Shown one piece after another: positions 7,761 to 16,152 of a DNA stretch of 40,518 nt. The notes below the pieces were generated by a model. The model had not been told where the DNA came from. It saw only the letters and a program-made list of their open reading frames with translations, and made no database searches. Positions within the stretch are counted from its first letter, which is position 1; each line of letters starts with the position of its first letter. The stretch is taken from NCBI GenBank assembly GCA_022766605.1, contig JALEOH010000025.1, forward strand, positions 1 to 40,518. The letters are read 5' to 3'. The position numbers and the translations under genes were made by a program. Source of the stretch: Ezakiella sp. (lineage in GTDB: Bacteria; Bacillota; Clostridia; Tissierellales; Peptoniphilaceae).

Positions 7761-8916
7761 AAAATGCACTCTTTATCTTTTTCCATAGTCGTCTAAACCA
7801 GCCTGAGCGTTTGATGGATTTTTGTGCGATAAGCTCGACTTTGTCTACTTCGCCTCCATCCTCTAATAGTATTAGCTCGCCTAGTCTTTCTCCTGCTTCG
7901 ATGTCATGAGCTATGAATTCGTCATATACCAATTTTAATTTGTACACTTTTCTTACATCAAGCAATTTATCGAGTGTTGTCTTTGGAATTATATTTAGAC
8001 TCTCTTCATCATAGTCAATTGGATTAAGTGCCATTTCATATAATAAATTGCCATCTATTACTCTTTTATATACATAATTATCGAGAGATGAATTTATTAG
8101 CTCAAGTGATTTGTCGCGCCTTTCATTGTCGCTTTTAGCACCGAAGACAAAGCTAAAGACGCGTCTATTCATATCTAGGCCTTCTGATGGTTCGGTTGCA
8201 GTTGCAATTAAGCATTTGCCAGCGCGATTGGTAGTGCCTGTTTTTAATCCGTCAATAGTTCCACGACCGAGTATTGGATTGGTGGTAACTATTCTGATAC
8301 CGAGTCTATTTAGATCGACTTCTGATTTTTTAGTATAGTCGATTATATTTGGATAATTATTAAAAATAAATTTACATAGCTTAATTAGATCTCTGATCGT
8401 CGAAATGTTTTGTTCATCTGTTGCAATAATCGGAAGACCATGGCTATTTATAAAATGAGTATTGTTCATATCAAGCGATTTTGCCTTATCATTCATCTTT
8501 TTTACAAAAGCCTCTTCGCTTCCACTTACCAATTTTGCAAGTGCAAGTGCAGATGAGTTAGCGGATCGTACCAAGAGTAGATCAAGTAGTTCACTAACCC
8601 TTACCTCGGTTCCAAGTTTTATATCTACATCGCTTCCATAAAGATAGAGATTTAGCTCTTCTTGAGTATATTTATAACTGTCATTTAAGTTAAGAGAGCC
8701 TTCATTTATTTTTTCAAAGACTAGAAGAGCGCTCATCAATTTGGACACAGATGCAATTGCTATCTCGTCGTCTATTCCTTGATATTCGATTATGGTATCC
8801 GTTAGAAAATCATAGCTTGCAAATCTTAAATCACTGTTGGTATCTCCGTTATTATTAGCGGCAATTGGAATATTTATTGTCAATAAAAAAGCAATTATTA
8901 ATATTAGTTTTTTCAT
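7759..8916 (-). CDS. Secreted D-alanyl-D-alanine carboxypeptidase (peptidase S11)
   Basis: 385 residues. An N-terminal hydrophobic signal segment (about 3-20) directs export. All three penicillin-binding motifs are present: SVSK at 56-59 (Ser56 nucleophile, Lys59), SAN at 118-120 and KTG at 225-227. The protein resembles DacA/DacF-type low-molecular-weight PBPs, which trim the terminal D-Ala from peptidoglycan stem peptides. The C-terminal part after about 285 fits the usual beta-rich tail, and the last residues (WFRRLWKKIKSAF) form a basic amphipathic helix typical of membrane attachment. AAGGAAG precedes ATG 8916. It is the last gene of a three-gene minus-strand unit after the HAD phosphatase and VanZ-like genes. 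Confidence 0.94.
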   Translation of the reverse strand: MKKLILIIAFLLTINIPIAANNNGDTNSDLRFASYDFLTDTIIEYQGIDDEIAIASVSKLMSALLVFEKINEGSLNLNDSYKYTQEELNLYLYGSDVDIKLGTEVRVSELLDLLLVRSANSSALALAKLVSGSEEAFVKKMNDKAKSLDMNNTHFINSHGLPIIATDEQNISTIRDLIKLCKFIFNNYPNIIDYTKKSEVDLNRLGIRIVTTNPILGRGTIDGLKTGTTNRAGKCLIATATEPSEGLDMNRRVFSFVFGAKSDNERRDKSLELINSSLDNYVYKRVIDGNLLYEMALNPIDYDEESLNIIPKTTLDKLLDVRKVYKLKLVYDEFIAHDIEAGERLGELILLEDGGEVDKVELIAQKSIKRSGWFRRLWKKIKSAF

Positions 8917-8949
8917 ATATATCTTCCTTAAAATTATTTTTAAAATAAA

Positions 8950-9417
8950 TTATGAGTTATAAAATGCAAAGCGCAATATTTTATGCAATAAAAGACCCAA
9001 AAGAGCGCCTGCTATTGCCAAGATTAGATCATCTATGGAGCTGACTCCCGACTTGGTGATATATTGCAAGAGCTCGATTGCAATACTTGTAAAGAAGCTG
9101 ATGCCTAGAATTTTAAGAAAATGTCTTTCTCCTGTTAAAATAAATGGCAATAAAAAGCCCATTGGAATAAACATCATTATTGACGCAATTAGGCTCTTAA
9201 ATCCAGTCGAGAAGAAAAAGCTAAGTCCATCGGTATAGGCATCTAATTTAAATGCCGCTGACTTAAATGGAATGAGGGAAAGCCCTCTCATATAATTTTT
9301 AGTAATCAGCCTTGTAAATATTGAATTTTTGATTAAAATATAAAAATATAATATGAAGAGTACGACAGCAACTACGCGAACAGTTGCCGCCTTCTCGCTA
9401 TTTTTTGTCCTTCTCAA
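8950..9417 (-). CDS. VanZ family membrane protein
   Basis: 155 residues, about four membrane helices. VanZ-like hallmarks are the MFIPMGFLLPF motif in the middle, a helix carrying IELLQYITKSGVSSIDDLI, and a C-terminal AGALLGLLLHK. The start is TTG 9417, immediately after the HAD gene's TAA, with GGAGAT lying inside the end of that gene at good spacing; no upstream ATG exists in frame. VanZ was named from teicoplanin-resistance clusters, but most homologues have no known function, so no resistance role should be read into this copy. Its neighbours suggest a cell-envelope link only loosely. Confidence 0.85.
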   Translation of the reverse strand: MRRTKNSEKAATVRVVAVVLFILYFYILIKNSIFTRLITKNYMRGLSLIPFKSAAFKLDAYTDGLSFFFSTGFKSLIASIMMFIPMGFLLPFILTGERHFLKILGISFFTSIAIELLQYITKSGVSSIDDLILAIAGALLGLLLHKILRFAFYNS

Positions 9418-10167
9418 TTATAATATCTCCAGTAAATCCCTTAATCCATCCTCTTTATCGCGACCGATTACAATATCTGCAATCGATTTTGTAATTTCGT
9501 CGGCATTTCCCATTGCAATTCCCAAGGGAGCATCTTTAATCATCTGCCTATCATTGCCCGCATCTCCAACAGCAACTATGGATTTTGGGTCAAGCCCAAA
9601 ATAATCTATAAAGAAATTGATGCCACTCGATTTTGAAACATGAGATGCATTTATATCCATATATCTATTGTTCCACCTTGTAATAATACAATCTGGTATG
9701 GTGCGCTCAAGCTCGTCGTCAAGCTCGGGAGGGGCATAGAGAGTTGCTTGAAGTATTGCTTCGTTAGATGGATCACCTATTCTATATCTTGCAAGATCTT
9801 TTAAATAGTCCTCGAACTCCTCATGTTCCATAGAAAGATGAAAATCATTTTCGGTTGCGACAAGGACTGCAAGATTGTGCTTTTTACAAAATGCTTTAAG
9901 CGCATCCATTGTTTCATCGCTTAGGACTTCTGCATGAATGCATTTTCCACCTACAAAACAAGTCTGTCCATTAAGGCATATATAGCCTTTAAAATAGCCG
10001 GAGCCAAGCACGAATGGAGGCATATTTACATAGTGCCTTCCAGTTGCGATATATAAATTGTGCCCACGATTTATCAACTCTTTTAATGTATATTCAACAG
10101 CAGGCGAAATATCGTAGTCGCCAAAGGGTAGTAAAGTACCATCTATGTCAAAAAATATATTTTTCAT
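9418..10167 (-). CDS. Cof-type HAD-IIB hydrolase (sugar/nucleotide phosphatase-like)
   Basis: 249 residues from ATG 10167 (AGGAGGAG just upstream); an upstream in-frame codon at 10212 would add an unlikely basic leader. HAD motif I is FFDIDGTLL, motif II lies in LYIATGR, and the C-terminal motif reads VAVGDAGNDRQMIKDAPLGIAMGNA, characteristic of Cof/YidA-type phosphatases with a type IIB cap in the middle. Such enzymes dephosphorylate small phosphorylated metabolites such as sugar phosphates or FMN; the substrate cannot be told by eye. It is the first gene of the unit continuing into the VanZ-like and carboxypeptidase genes. Confidence 0.92.
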   Translation of the reverse strand: MKNIFFDIDGTLLPFGDYDISPAVEYTLKELINRGHNLYIATGRHYVNMPPFVLGSGYFKGYICLNGQTCFVGGKCIHAEVLSDETMDALKAFCKKHNLAVLVATENDFHLSMEHEEFEDYLKDLARYRIGDPSNEAILQATLYAPPELDDELERTIPDCIITRWNNRYMDINASHVSKSSGINFFIDYFGLDPKSIVAVGDAGNDRQMIKDAPLGIAMGNADEITKSIADIVIGRDKEDGLRDLLEIL

Positions 10168-10183
10168 ATCTCCTCCTCTTATT

Positions 10184-10212
10184 ATTCTAATTGAAAAAAT
10201 GGACTTTGTCAA
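10184..10212 (-). promoter_or_regulatory. Promoter of the HAD-VanZ-carboxypeptidase operon
   Basis: On the minus strand: perfect -35 TTGACA (10212-10207), a 17-base spacer and -10 TAGAAT (10189-10184), about 20 bases before ATG 10167. Confidence 0.8.
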
Positions 10213-10279
10213 TTAAATAAATATGATGATTGTAATGGGCATTTGGGTATAAAGTACTTAAGTTATAAGGAGGATATCC

Positions 10280-11383
10280 GTGGAAAGATATGAAATTATA
10301 AAAAAATTTGAATTATTTAAGATTGCAAATAGTTTAGCAATAGATTTTTTTCCAACACAATCTGAGTCGAAAGAAGATAGGGAGCGCCTAATCGATTTTA
10401 AGAATGTACTTAGAAAGCAATTATCATCAAGAACCAAGAGTGTAAATGCAAAAAAAGCTCAAAAATTGCTCGACTGGATGAATCCAAAGCGTAAATGGCA
10501 ATGGGATGATCTGGAGTCTACCAATATTATATTTGAAATAGAGCCTAGCTACGAAGTCTATGCAGATCTTGCAGTTGCAGGAAATATTCCTATACTAGAT
10601 GAGGGATCTTTTTTGATTTATAAATTTATGTTGGAGTCTGAAATATACGACAGGCAGACTCTCGTTTTATTGCATAAATATTATAATATAGACTTGCCAG
10701 AAAGATGCGAGCCATTTAATGCAAGAGAGGTTCAAGTCACCGACAAGAGTGTAAATGAGTTAAGGCTTGAGATAATTGAGAGCAACAAAAATACGAATAA
10801 AAAGCCAAAAGATGGCAAAAGCAAAGCTGAAGCGAACAAATCCACCAAGAGCAAAAAGGCGAAGAGCCTTGACATCGAATTTTTTGATTCATCATATGAT
10901 GACGACAGGACGGAGTATGACTTCGACTATAGCGATGAGATTATAGATGACGATTTGATCACTCTCGATGATATAGACGATGAGGGCGATATTGGAGATA
11001 TGGAAGATGTGCTGGACTTTAATCCACGTGATGAGGATAAAGAACGTATAGATGAGCTCATATCCGATGATAATGAGATTATCGAGAATAAAAAGATGGC
11101 AGCAAAAGCAGCGGCAAAGCCAAAAGCAAGTGTGAATGTCAAAAAGTCCAGCAGTGCAGATATCAAAAAAGATGCAAATAATAAAAATAACGCAAAGACT
11201 ACAAAAACGCCTGCTAAGAAGACGACCACTATAAAAAAGACATCGTCTAAGGCTTCAGCGACAAAGCCTGCTAAAAAAACGGTGGCTAAGAAGGGTGCGG
11301 CAGCTACCAGCAAAACCAGCACAAAGAACAATAAAGGCACGACCAAAAGCACAAAAAATGCAAATAGCATAAGAAATAAATAA
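10280..11383 (+). CDS. Hypothetical protein with acidic centre and histone-H1-like basic tail
   Basis: 367 residues, starting at GTG 10280 with AAGGAGG 6 bases upstream. Three parts are visible. Residues 1 to about 165 look like a folded, Trp/Phe/Tyr-containing domain that I do not recognise. About 199-270 is very rich in Asp and Glu. About 272-367 is almost only Lys, Ala, Thr, Ser and Asn, with AKKTVAKKG- and TKPAKK-type repeats like the C-terminal tails of histone H1 and bacterial H1-like proteins. There is no signal peptide or membrane helix, so it is presumably cytoplasmic and could bind nucleic acid through the tail; that is inference. The M29 aminopeptidase begins 11 bases after the stop, suggesting an operon. 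Confidence 0.8.
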   Translation: MERYEIIKKFELFKIANSLAIDFFPTQSESKEDRERLIDFKNVLRKQLSSRTKSVNAKKAQKLLDWMNPKRKWQWDDLESTNIIFEIEPSYEVYADLAVAGNIPILDEGSFLIYKFMLESEIYDRQTLVLLHKYYNIDLPERCEPFNAREVQVTDKSVNELRLEIIESNKNTNKKPKDGKSKAEANKSTKSKKAKSLDIEFFDSSYDDDRTEYDFDYSDEIIDDDLITLDDIDDEGDIGDMEDVLDFNPRDEDKERIDELISDDNEIIENKKMAAKAAAKPKASVNVKKSSSADIKKDANNKNNAKTTKTPAKKTTTIKKTSSKASATKPAKKTVAKKGAAATSKTSTKNNKGTTKSTKNANSIRNK

Positions 11384-11394
11384 ATGGAGGAAAT

Positions 11395-12621
11395 ATGAAC
11401 GATAAGAAATATGCACAATTAATAATCAAAGAGGCTTTAGCAATCCAAAAACGTGAAAATGCAATTATTTGGATCAAAGCGAATACTGAAAATTTACCAT
11501 TTGCACGCGAACTCGCCCGCATGGCATATGAAGAGGGAGCGGTGGAAGTAAAAGTAACGATTAATGATGAGGAACTCTCAAGGCTCAATATGGAATTTAT
11601 GAGTGAGGAGAGGCTTGAGCATTTTGGCAAATACAATCTCGACGAGGCGATGGATTATATCGAAGACGGAGTCAGTTATATCTCGATTACAGGGGGCAAT
11701 CCCGATTTATTTAAGGGCATAGATAGCAAGAGAATTACACTGCGCCAAAAGGCATCAGGCGCTGTTATGAAGCCTAGCCAAAAATATACCATGAACGATA
11801 TCAACTCGTGGACTGTAATTGGATATCCAACAAAGGCTTGGGCAAAGATAGTTTTCCCAAAACTTAGCGAAGAGGAGGCTTTTGAAAAGCTAAAAGAGGC
11901 CATATTTAAAACGGTAAGACTCGATCATGAAGATCCAGTTAAGGCATGGGAAGAGCATCTAGACACTCTTAATAAGAGGGGCGAGGTGATGAATGATATG
12001 AATCTTACTAGCTTAAGATATAAATCGGATAAAGGAACCGATCTTACTATTGGTCTACCTGAAGGGCATATATGGGTTGGAGCAGAAAGTAAGGATGCCA
12101 AAGGGTATAGATTTTTACCAAATCTTCCAACCGAAGAGATATTTAGTGCACCAGATGCAAGAAAGGTAGATGGTATAGTTTATGCAACAAAGCCACTTAA
12201 TCTTTCGGGCAATCTAGTCGAGGACTTTTGGATTAAATTCGAAGGCGGTCGCGCAGTTGAGGTTGGGGCTGCTAAGAATGAAGAGCTATTAAGGGATTTA
12301 ATCGCTCGTGATGAGAATGCATGTCGCTTGGGAGAAGTAGCACTTGTAAGTGTAAATAGTCCAATCAATTCCTCGGGACTAATTTTCTACAACACATTAT
12401 TCGATGAAAATGCGAGTTGTCACTTAGCTCTTGGTGCCGCCTATCCGACATGTGTAAAGGGCGGAGAGTCGATGAGTGAAGAAGAGTTAGCAAGCCTTGG
12501 CATCAACGATTCGCAAATTCACGTCGACTTTATGATTGGAGACGAGAGCCTATCGATAGTTGGCATCGATAAGGATGGAAGTGAACATCAAATATTTAAA
12601 GATGGAGATTTTGTATTTTAA
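11395..12621 (+). CDS. M29 family metallo-aminopeptidase (PepS/AmpS-like)
   Basis: 408 residues, the normal length. ATG 11395 follows ATGGAGGAAAT. The protein matches the thermophilic aminopeptidase T/PepS family throughout: NTENLPFARELARMAYEEGA near the N-terminus, PTKAWAKIVFP centrally, and the metal-binding C-terminal half with RLGEVALV (Glu), NTLFDENASCHLALG (Glu, His) and HVDFMIG (His, Asp). It removes N-terminal amino acids from peptides in the cytoplasm using two metal ions. The next gene starts within its stop codon (TAATG), so the two are translationally coupled. Confidence 0.94.
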   Translation: MNDKKYAQLIIKEALAIQKRENAIIWIKANTENLPFARELARMAYEEGAVEVKVTINDEELSRLNMEFMSEERLEHFGKYNLDEAMDYIEDGVSYISITGGNPDLFKGIDSKRITLRQKASGAVMKPSQKYTMNDINSWTVIGYPTKAWAKIVFPKLSEEEAFEKLKEAIFKTVRLDHEDPVKAWEEHLDTLNKRGEVMNDMNLTSLRYKSDKGTDLTIGLPEGHIWVGAESKDAKGYRFLPNLPTEEIFSAPDARKVDGIVYATKPLNLSGNLVEDFWIKFEGGRAVEVGAAKNEELLRDLIARDENACRLGEVALVSVNSPINSSGLIFYNTLFDENASCHLALGAAYPTCVKGGESMSEEELASLGINDSQIHVDFMIGDESLSIVGIDKDGSEHQIFKDGDFVF

Positions 12622-13547
12622 TGAGCTTATATGACAAGGTGGTTTTAAAAGGCTATAAGGATGAGCCTTATGGAATAAAAGAAACGCTAAATGACTCACT
12701 TGAGTTTTTATATAAGACTTATGGCATTAGACTGCTATTTATAGCAGTCTTATTTGCCGTGGTAGAAGAGTTAATAAATATATCGTATCTTGGATATGAT
12801 ATATGGCTTCATGGACTAACAGAAAATGACCTACCTGATAAAAGCATAGTAGATCAGCTACTTAGCTTTATTCCAACTATATTATCGACGATGTTTTTGG
12901 TGGATTTTTTTAAGAGATTAAGAGGAGAGAGCATAAAGTTCTCGAGCATAGTATCCGATGGATTTAAAGGAGTTTTTAGATTAATTGGATCGTCATTTGT
13001 ATTTTTAGCAGCTGGACTCTTTTTAAGCCTGCCATTTACATTTTTATTTATATTGATGCCATTTACTTCACTACTGCTTTTTCCGCTTTTATTTATCTAT
13101 ATAATTATGGCAAATGCGATAAACTATTCGCTAGTAGATGAGGTAGGCATTCCCTTTGGCTTTTCGCTAAGAAGAGGATATAAGACTGTTATAAAAAATG
13201 GATCATTTGTATTGAGATTGCTATTTGTCTTTGCAATTAATTTTATAATAGTATGGACATTTGAAAATGTAATTTCTATATTAAATAATGATACAGCTCT
13301 TTTAATCTCTAAGATAGTCTTTTCTATAGTAAATAATTTTGCCGTACTAAATGCAAGTGCATTTACAGCCTTTTCTTTCATATACTACGCCGACCCGATA
13401 TGGCCACATAAATATGATGAGAATTATGGCAAGTTTGAAGTAAATAGAGTCAATGATGAAATAATCGAAGATGGAATACGGGTAGATGATTTAGAAGAAG
13501 AAAATATATTAGAAGAAGGAAATAGTAGTGGAAAAGACGAATATTAA
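12621..13547 (+). CDS. Multi-pass membrane protein of unknown function
   Basis: 308 residues with about five to six hydrophobic segments: roughly 37-60, 85-100, 115-170 (two to three helices), 190-215 and 230-255. A hydrophilic acidic C-terminal tail of about 40 residues ends EEGNSSGKDEY. ATG 12621 overlaps the aminopeptidase stop by one base and the downstream metal transporter gene overlaps its end by 20 bases. Loosely it resembles integral proteins annotated near glycerophosphodiester phosphodiesterase membrane domains, but I cannot name a family. Function unknown. Confidence 0.8.
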   Translation: MSLYDKVVLKGYKDEPYGIKETLNDSLEFLYKTYGIRLLFIAVLFAVVEELINISYLGYDIWLHGLTENDLPDKSIVDQLLSFIPTILSTMFLVDFFKRLRGESIKFSSIVSDGFKGVFRLIGSSFVFLAAGLFLSLPFTFLFILMPFTSLLLFPLLFIYIIMANAINYSLVDEVGIPFGFSLRRGYKTVIKNGSFVLRLLFVFAINFIIVWTFENVISILNNDTALLISKIVFSIVNNFAVLNASAFTAFSFIYYADPIWPHKYDENYGKFEVNRVNDEIIEDGIRVDDLEEENILEEGNSSGKDEY

Positions 13548-14625
13548 AGACAATAAAATAGGTGAACGAGTAGGCATAATTAGCATAGTGCTAAATCTCT
13601 TATTAAGTGTGCCAAAGATGATATTAGGCGGCATTACCAATTCGGTAGCACTTTTTACCGACGGGGTCAACAATGCAAGCGATTGTTTAACGGGTGTAAT
13701 TACACTTGTTGGAATGAAAGCATCTAAAAAGCCTCGCGATATAGATCATCCATATGGGCATGAAAAGGCAGAATATATAACTGGATTTATAATAGCACTG
13801 CTAACTGCGGTAGTTGGATTTGAATTTTTGACAACCTCGATTAAGAGCATATTTAATCCACGTGACGCAAGTCTTGATACTATATCGAGGATTTTTCTTG
13901 CAATTTCAATGCTATTAAAGGCGATATTTGTAGAGATCAATCAAAGAGCATTTAAAAAGACGCAATCAACAGTTTTTAAAGCAAATAAAGAAGATGCCTC
14001 TATCGATATTGCAATATCCGCATTTATTTTAATAAGCTCGTATTTCTTTGTAAAATATCCTTGGCTAGATGCATTTGCAGGAATAGTAGTAAGTCTTCTT
14101 ATACTATACAATGCCTTTTCAACTGTTAAGGATACCATAAGTCCAATACTTGGAGAAGCACCACGCCGTGAGGATATAAAGTTGATAAGAGAAGCGGTAT
14201 TATCTAGCAAATATGTAAGCTCACTTCATAATCTATATGTAGATCGTCGCTCTATGGACTCCATCTTTGCAACTGTCGATGTAGAGGTCGAGCCAGAGCT
14301 TACAATTGGAGAAGTGCACGATGATTTTGAAAGAATAACAGCAACTTTAAGGCGCGACCACAATGTTGAGCTTGTAATCCATATAGAGCCAAAGACACTC
14401 GATGAAAAGAGAACTAATATAAAGAAGAAATTATTGAATTTAACTGGAGTTCTTGGAGTTAGCGATATATTAATCGGTACTGAAGGCGAGGATAGCTTTG
14501 TAACCATATCTATCACACCACAAAATTTGGAGCATAAAGACGATATTAAAAAGGAATGCCTTGAGATACTAAATGAAGAGGAGAAGAGCAATTGGATTGT
14601 AGACATAATTGTGTCCTTCAGCTAA
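13528..14625 (+). CDS. Cation diffusion facilitator (CDF) metal exporter
   Basis: 365 residues, starting at GTG 13528 with AGAAGG upstream; it overlaps the previous gene by 20 bases. CDF signatures are SVALFTDGVNNASD in the second helix and DHPYGHEKAEY in the loop before the next helix. The metal-site motif in the second helix reads DxxxN and not DxxxD, as I recall for some Firmicutes Mn/Fe-type CDFs. A cytoplasmic domain with PEL..GEVHDDFERI and HIEP follows after about residue 210. The C-terminus carries an extra ~75-residue ferredoxin-like extension. The protein exports a divalent cation in exchange for protons; which metal is uncertain. Confidence 0.92.
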   Translation: MEKTNIKDNKIGERVGIISIVLNLLLSVPKMILGGITNSVALFTDGVNNASDCLTGVITLVGMKASKKPRDIDHPYGHEKAEYITGFIIALLTAVVGFEFLTTSIKSIFNPRDASLDTISRIFLAISMLLKAIFVEINQRAFKKTQSTVFKANKEDASIDIAISAFILISSYFFVKYPWLDAFAGIVVSLLILYNAFSTVKDTISPILGEAPRREDIKLIREAVLSSKYVSSLHNLYVDRRSMDSIFATVDVEVEPELTIGEVHDDFERITATLRRDHNVELVIHIEPKTLDEKRTNIKKKLLNLTGVLGVSDILIGTEGEDSFVTISITPQNLEHKDDIKKECLEILNEEEKSNWIVDIIVSFS

Positions 14626-15128
14626 AGACAACACTCATAATGGCATGCGATTATGACTTTGGCATTGGAAATAATGGAACCATGCTTTTTCATATTCCAA
14701 CCGATCTTGCTAATTACAAGAGAATTACTATGGGCAAAAATCTCTACTGCGGTAGACATACTTTTGAGGATATGGGTCCACTTGAGGGGCGGCATATAAT
14801 AGTCTTATCGCGAGGAGAGGTGCCAGGGGCAGATGAGGTAATGCACGACTTTGACGAATTTAGAGAAAGATTAATAAATGATGAAAATGGTTTTTTAGTA
14901 GGAGGAGCAAGCCTCGTTCAAAAATTATATAAAGACATTGGAACTATTTTCATGACAAGGGTAAAGCAAGTCTTTGAGGCCGATACTAGAATAGACGATC
15001 CATTAAAACATGGTTTTTATATAAGTAAGGAAAGCCCATGGTTTCGCGAGGTCGGGCTTGATTTTAAATTTGTAGAATATCGAAGATATAAGCTAGAAGA
15101 TTATAATCTAGAAGATGAAGTCAAATAA
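14592..15128 (+). CDS. folA: Dihydrofolate reductase
   Basis: Up to 178 residues. The best ribosome site, GAGGAG at 14578-14583, is 8 bases before TTG 14592, which adds about 10 residues to the family's usual start; ATG 14640 is an alternative but would remove the first strand. DHFR landmarks are MACDYDFGIGNNG, HIPTDL with the catalytic acid (equivalent of E. coli Asp27), GRHTFEDMG, FLVGGASLVQKLY and TRVKQVFEADT. The E. coli Pro21-Trp22 pair is Leu-Phe here, a variation I recall among other Clostridia. It reduces dihydrofolate to tetrahydrofolate. It overlaps the CDF gene by 34 bases and is followed by a terminator. Confidence 0.88.
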   Translation: MDCRHNCVLQLKTTLIMACDYDFGIGNNGTMLFHIPTDLANYKRITMGKNLYCGRHTFEDMGPLEGRHIIVLSRGEVPGADEVMHDFDEFRERLINDENGFLVGGASLVQKLYKDIGTIFMTRVKQVFEADTRIDDPLKHGFYISKESPWFREVGLDFKFVEYRRYKLEDYNLEDEVK

Positions 15129-15150
15129 GCCGCTTATGCAGGCTTATTTT
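15123..15150 (+). terminator. Terminator after dihydrofolate reductase
   Basis: AAATAAGCC (15123-15131) pairs with GGCTTATTT (15141-15149), followed by T and TATTTAG. It includes the stop codon of the reductase gene and may also work on the minus strand. Confidence 0.7.
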
Positions 15151-15184
15151 ATTTAGCGAGAATGAAAATAGCTATTTACCAATT

Positions 15185-15210
15185 CGCTTTAATATTGCAT
15201 AATTAAAGCG
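15185..15210 (+). other. Perfect hairpin upstream of a tiny ORF
   Basis: CGCTTTAAT (15185-15193) pairs perfectly with ATTAAAGCG (15202-15210) over an 8-base loop. No T-run follows on either strand, so it is not a simple terminator. It could be an operator or a leader structure. Confidence 0.45.
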
Positions 15211-15230
15211 AGGGTGTGGAAGGTGTAATT

Positions 15231-15332
15231 ATGGAAATATTGGAAAAATATTTAAAAAATAATAGTATTATAACTAATAAGACGTGGAGATCTTGTTATG
15301 ATTCATATTTTCATAGCCTATTTTTTGAGTAG
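15231..15332 (+). CDS. Possible 33-residue peptide
   Basis: ATG 15231 with GAAGGTG 5-6 bases upstream opens a 33-codon frame ending at TAG 15330. The peptide starts MEILEKYLKNN and has two Cys-free hydrophobic ends plus one Cys and one Trp in the middle. It sits between two convergent transcription units and overlaps the 3' end of the minus-strand ferredoxin gene by 15 bases. No homology recognised. Support is the ribosome site and the upstream hairpin; it could be chance. Confidence 0.3.
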   Translation: MEILEKYLKNNSIITNKTWRSCYDSYFHSLFFE

Positions 15333-16079
15333 ATTATAATAGTGTTTATATCTTATTTTATCCTTGGTCATAAATCCGTAGTCGATGGCATTGGTTGGGC
15401 AATGGTGGAAGCATCTTAAGCACATATCACAGCTTTTAATGATCCATTGTGGCTTGCCATCTTCCATCTTGATTGCATGGTCGGGGCAATTGTTTGCGCA
15501 TATAGAACAAGAGATGCAATTATCGCTTACTTTAAAAGGCCTTGTGCGAGAAATGGTCGCATAACATATATTTGAAAAAATTTTATTTATTGCATAGGGC
15601 ATTTTGGACTTAATCTGATTGATATCTTCCTTTGACTTTATTTTATCGATCAATATTTTAATATCATTCTCAACATTCTCCTCAAGTTTTTTTAGAGCAA
15701 TATTGTCTTTAAGCGGATACATAGGAGTATAAGTGTCTGGCATAATTAGCTTATAATAGGCATCCAGCTTGAAATCTTTTAGTGCATCGTCTAAAAAAGG
15801 CTTTATATTTAAAGTGGTTCCGCCATAAGTAAAAAGAGCAAAATTATAACTTGCTCTATTTTTTATTATTAGCTTACTCAAATAATTTTTTACATATTTA
15901 GGTAGTCTATATGCATAGACGGGCATTAGGATTCCAAAATATTCTTTATTAGCAAGTTCAATCTCAAATATATTTTCTTCATTTAAGCTCTCAATAGAAA
16001 TAGCCTCTTCATCAAGGGCGGTTGCAAGTTTTTCTGCAATATATTTTGTACTACCTGTGCCTGAAAAATAAATTATCAT
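15318..16079 (-). CDS. Flavodoxin/ferredoxin fusion protein (EFR1 family)
   Basis: 253 residues. The N-terminal ~150 residues are flavodoxin-like: YFSGTGSTKYIAEKL is the FMN phosphate-binding loop, and GILMPVYAYRLP and ALFTYGG are later flavin loops. The C-terminus carries two [4Fe-4S] motifs, CISCSICANNCP and CDMCLRCFHHCP. This is the EFR1-type domain order, a small cytoplasmic electron carrier joining flavin and Fe-S redox in anaerobes. Partners are unknown. TTGGAGGAAGT precedes ATG 16079. It is a single-gene unit, divergent from pncB. Confidence 0.9.
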   Translation of the reverse strand: MIIYFSGTGSTKYIAEKLATALDEEAISIESLNEENIFEIELANKEYFGILMPVYAYRLPKYVKNYLSKLIIKNRASYNFALFTYGGTTLNIKPFLDDALKDFKLDAYYKLIMPDTYTPMYPLKDNIALKKLEENVENDIKILIDKIKSKEDINQIKSKMPYAINKIFSNICYATISRTRPFKVSDNCISCSICANNCPDHAIKMEDGKPQWIIKSCDMCLRCFHHCPTNAIDYGFMTKDKIRYKHYYNLLKK

Positions 16080-16107
16080 ACTTCCTCCAATCTATCTAGT
16101 TTATACC

Positions 16108-16124
16108 CAATTCAAGCTGAATTG
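16108..16124. promoter_or_regulatory. Inverted repeat between the divergent EFR1 and pncB genes
   Basis: CAATTC (16108-16113) and GAATTG (16119-16124) form a perfect 6-bp inverted repeat with a 5-base centre. A TATAAA box on the minus strand (16105-16100) would place the repeat in the promoter spacer of the flavodoxin/ferredoxin gene. It is a candidate operator only. Confidence 0.35.
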
Positions 16125-16152
16125 TAGTTTGAAATAAATTGATAAAATTCAT

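Noticed and set aside
8950..9417. Glycopeptide resistance from the VanZ-like protein
   Set aside because: VanZ-family proteins are widespread without resistance, and no van ligase or vanHAX genes are nearby.
10927..11418. Long hydrophobic minus-strand frame that looks like a membrane protein
   Set aside because: It is the reverse complement of the Lys/Ala-rich tail of the 10280 gene; AAR/GCN codons read backwards give Leu/Phe/Val runs.
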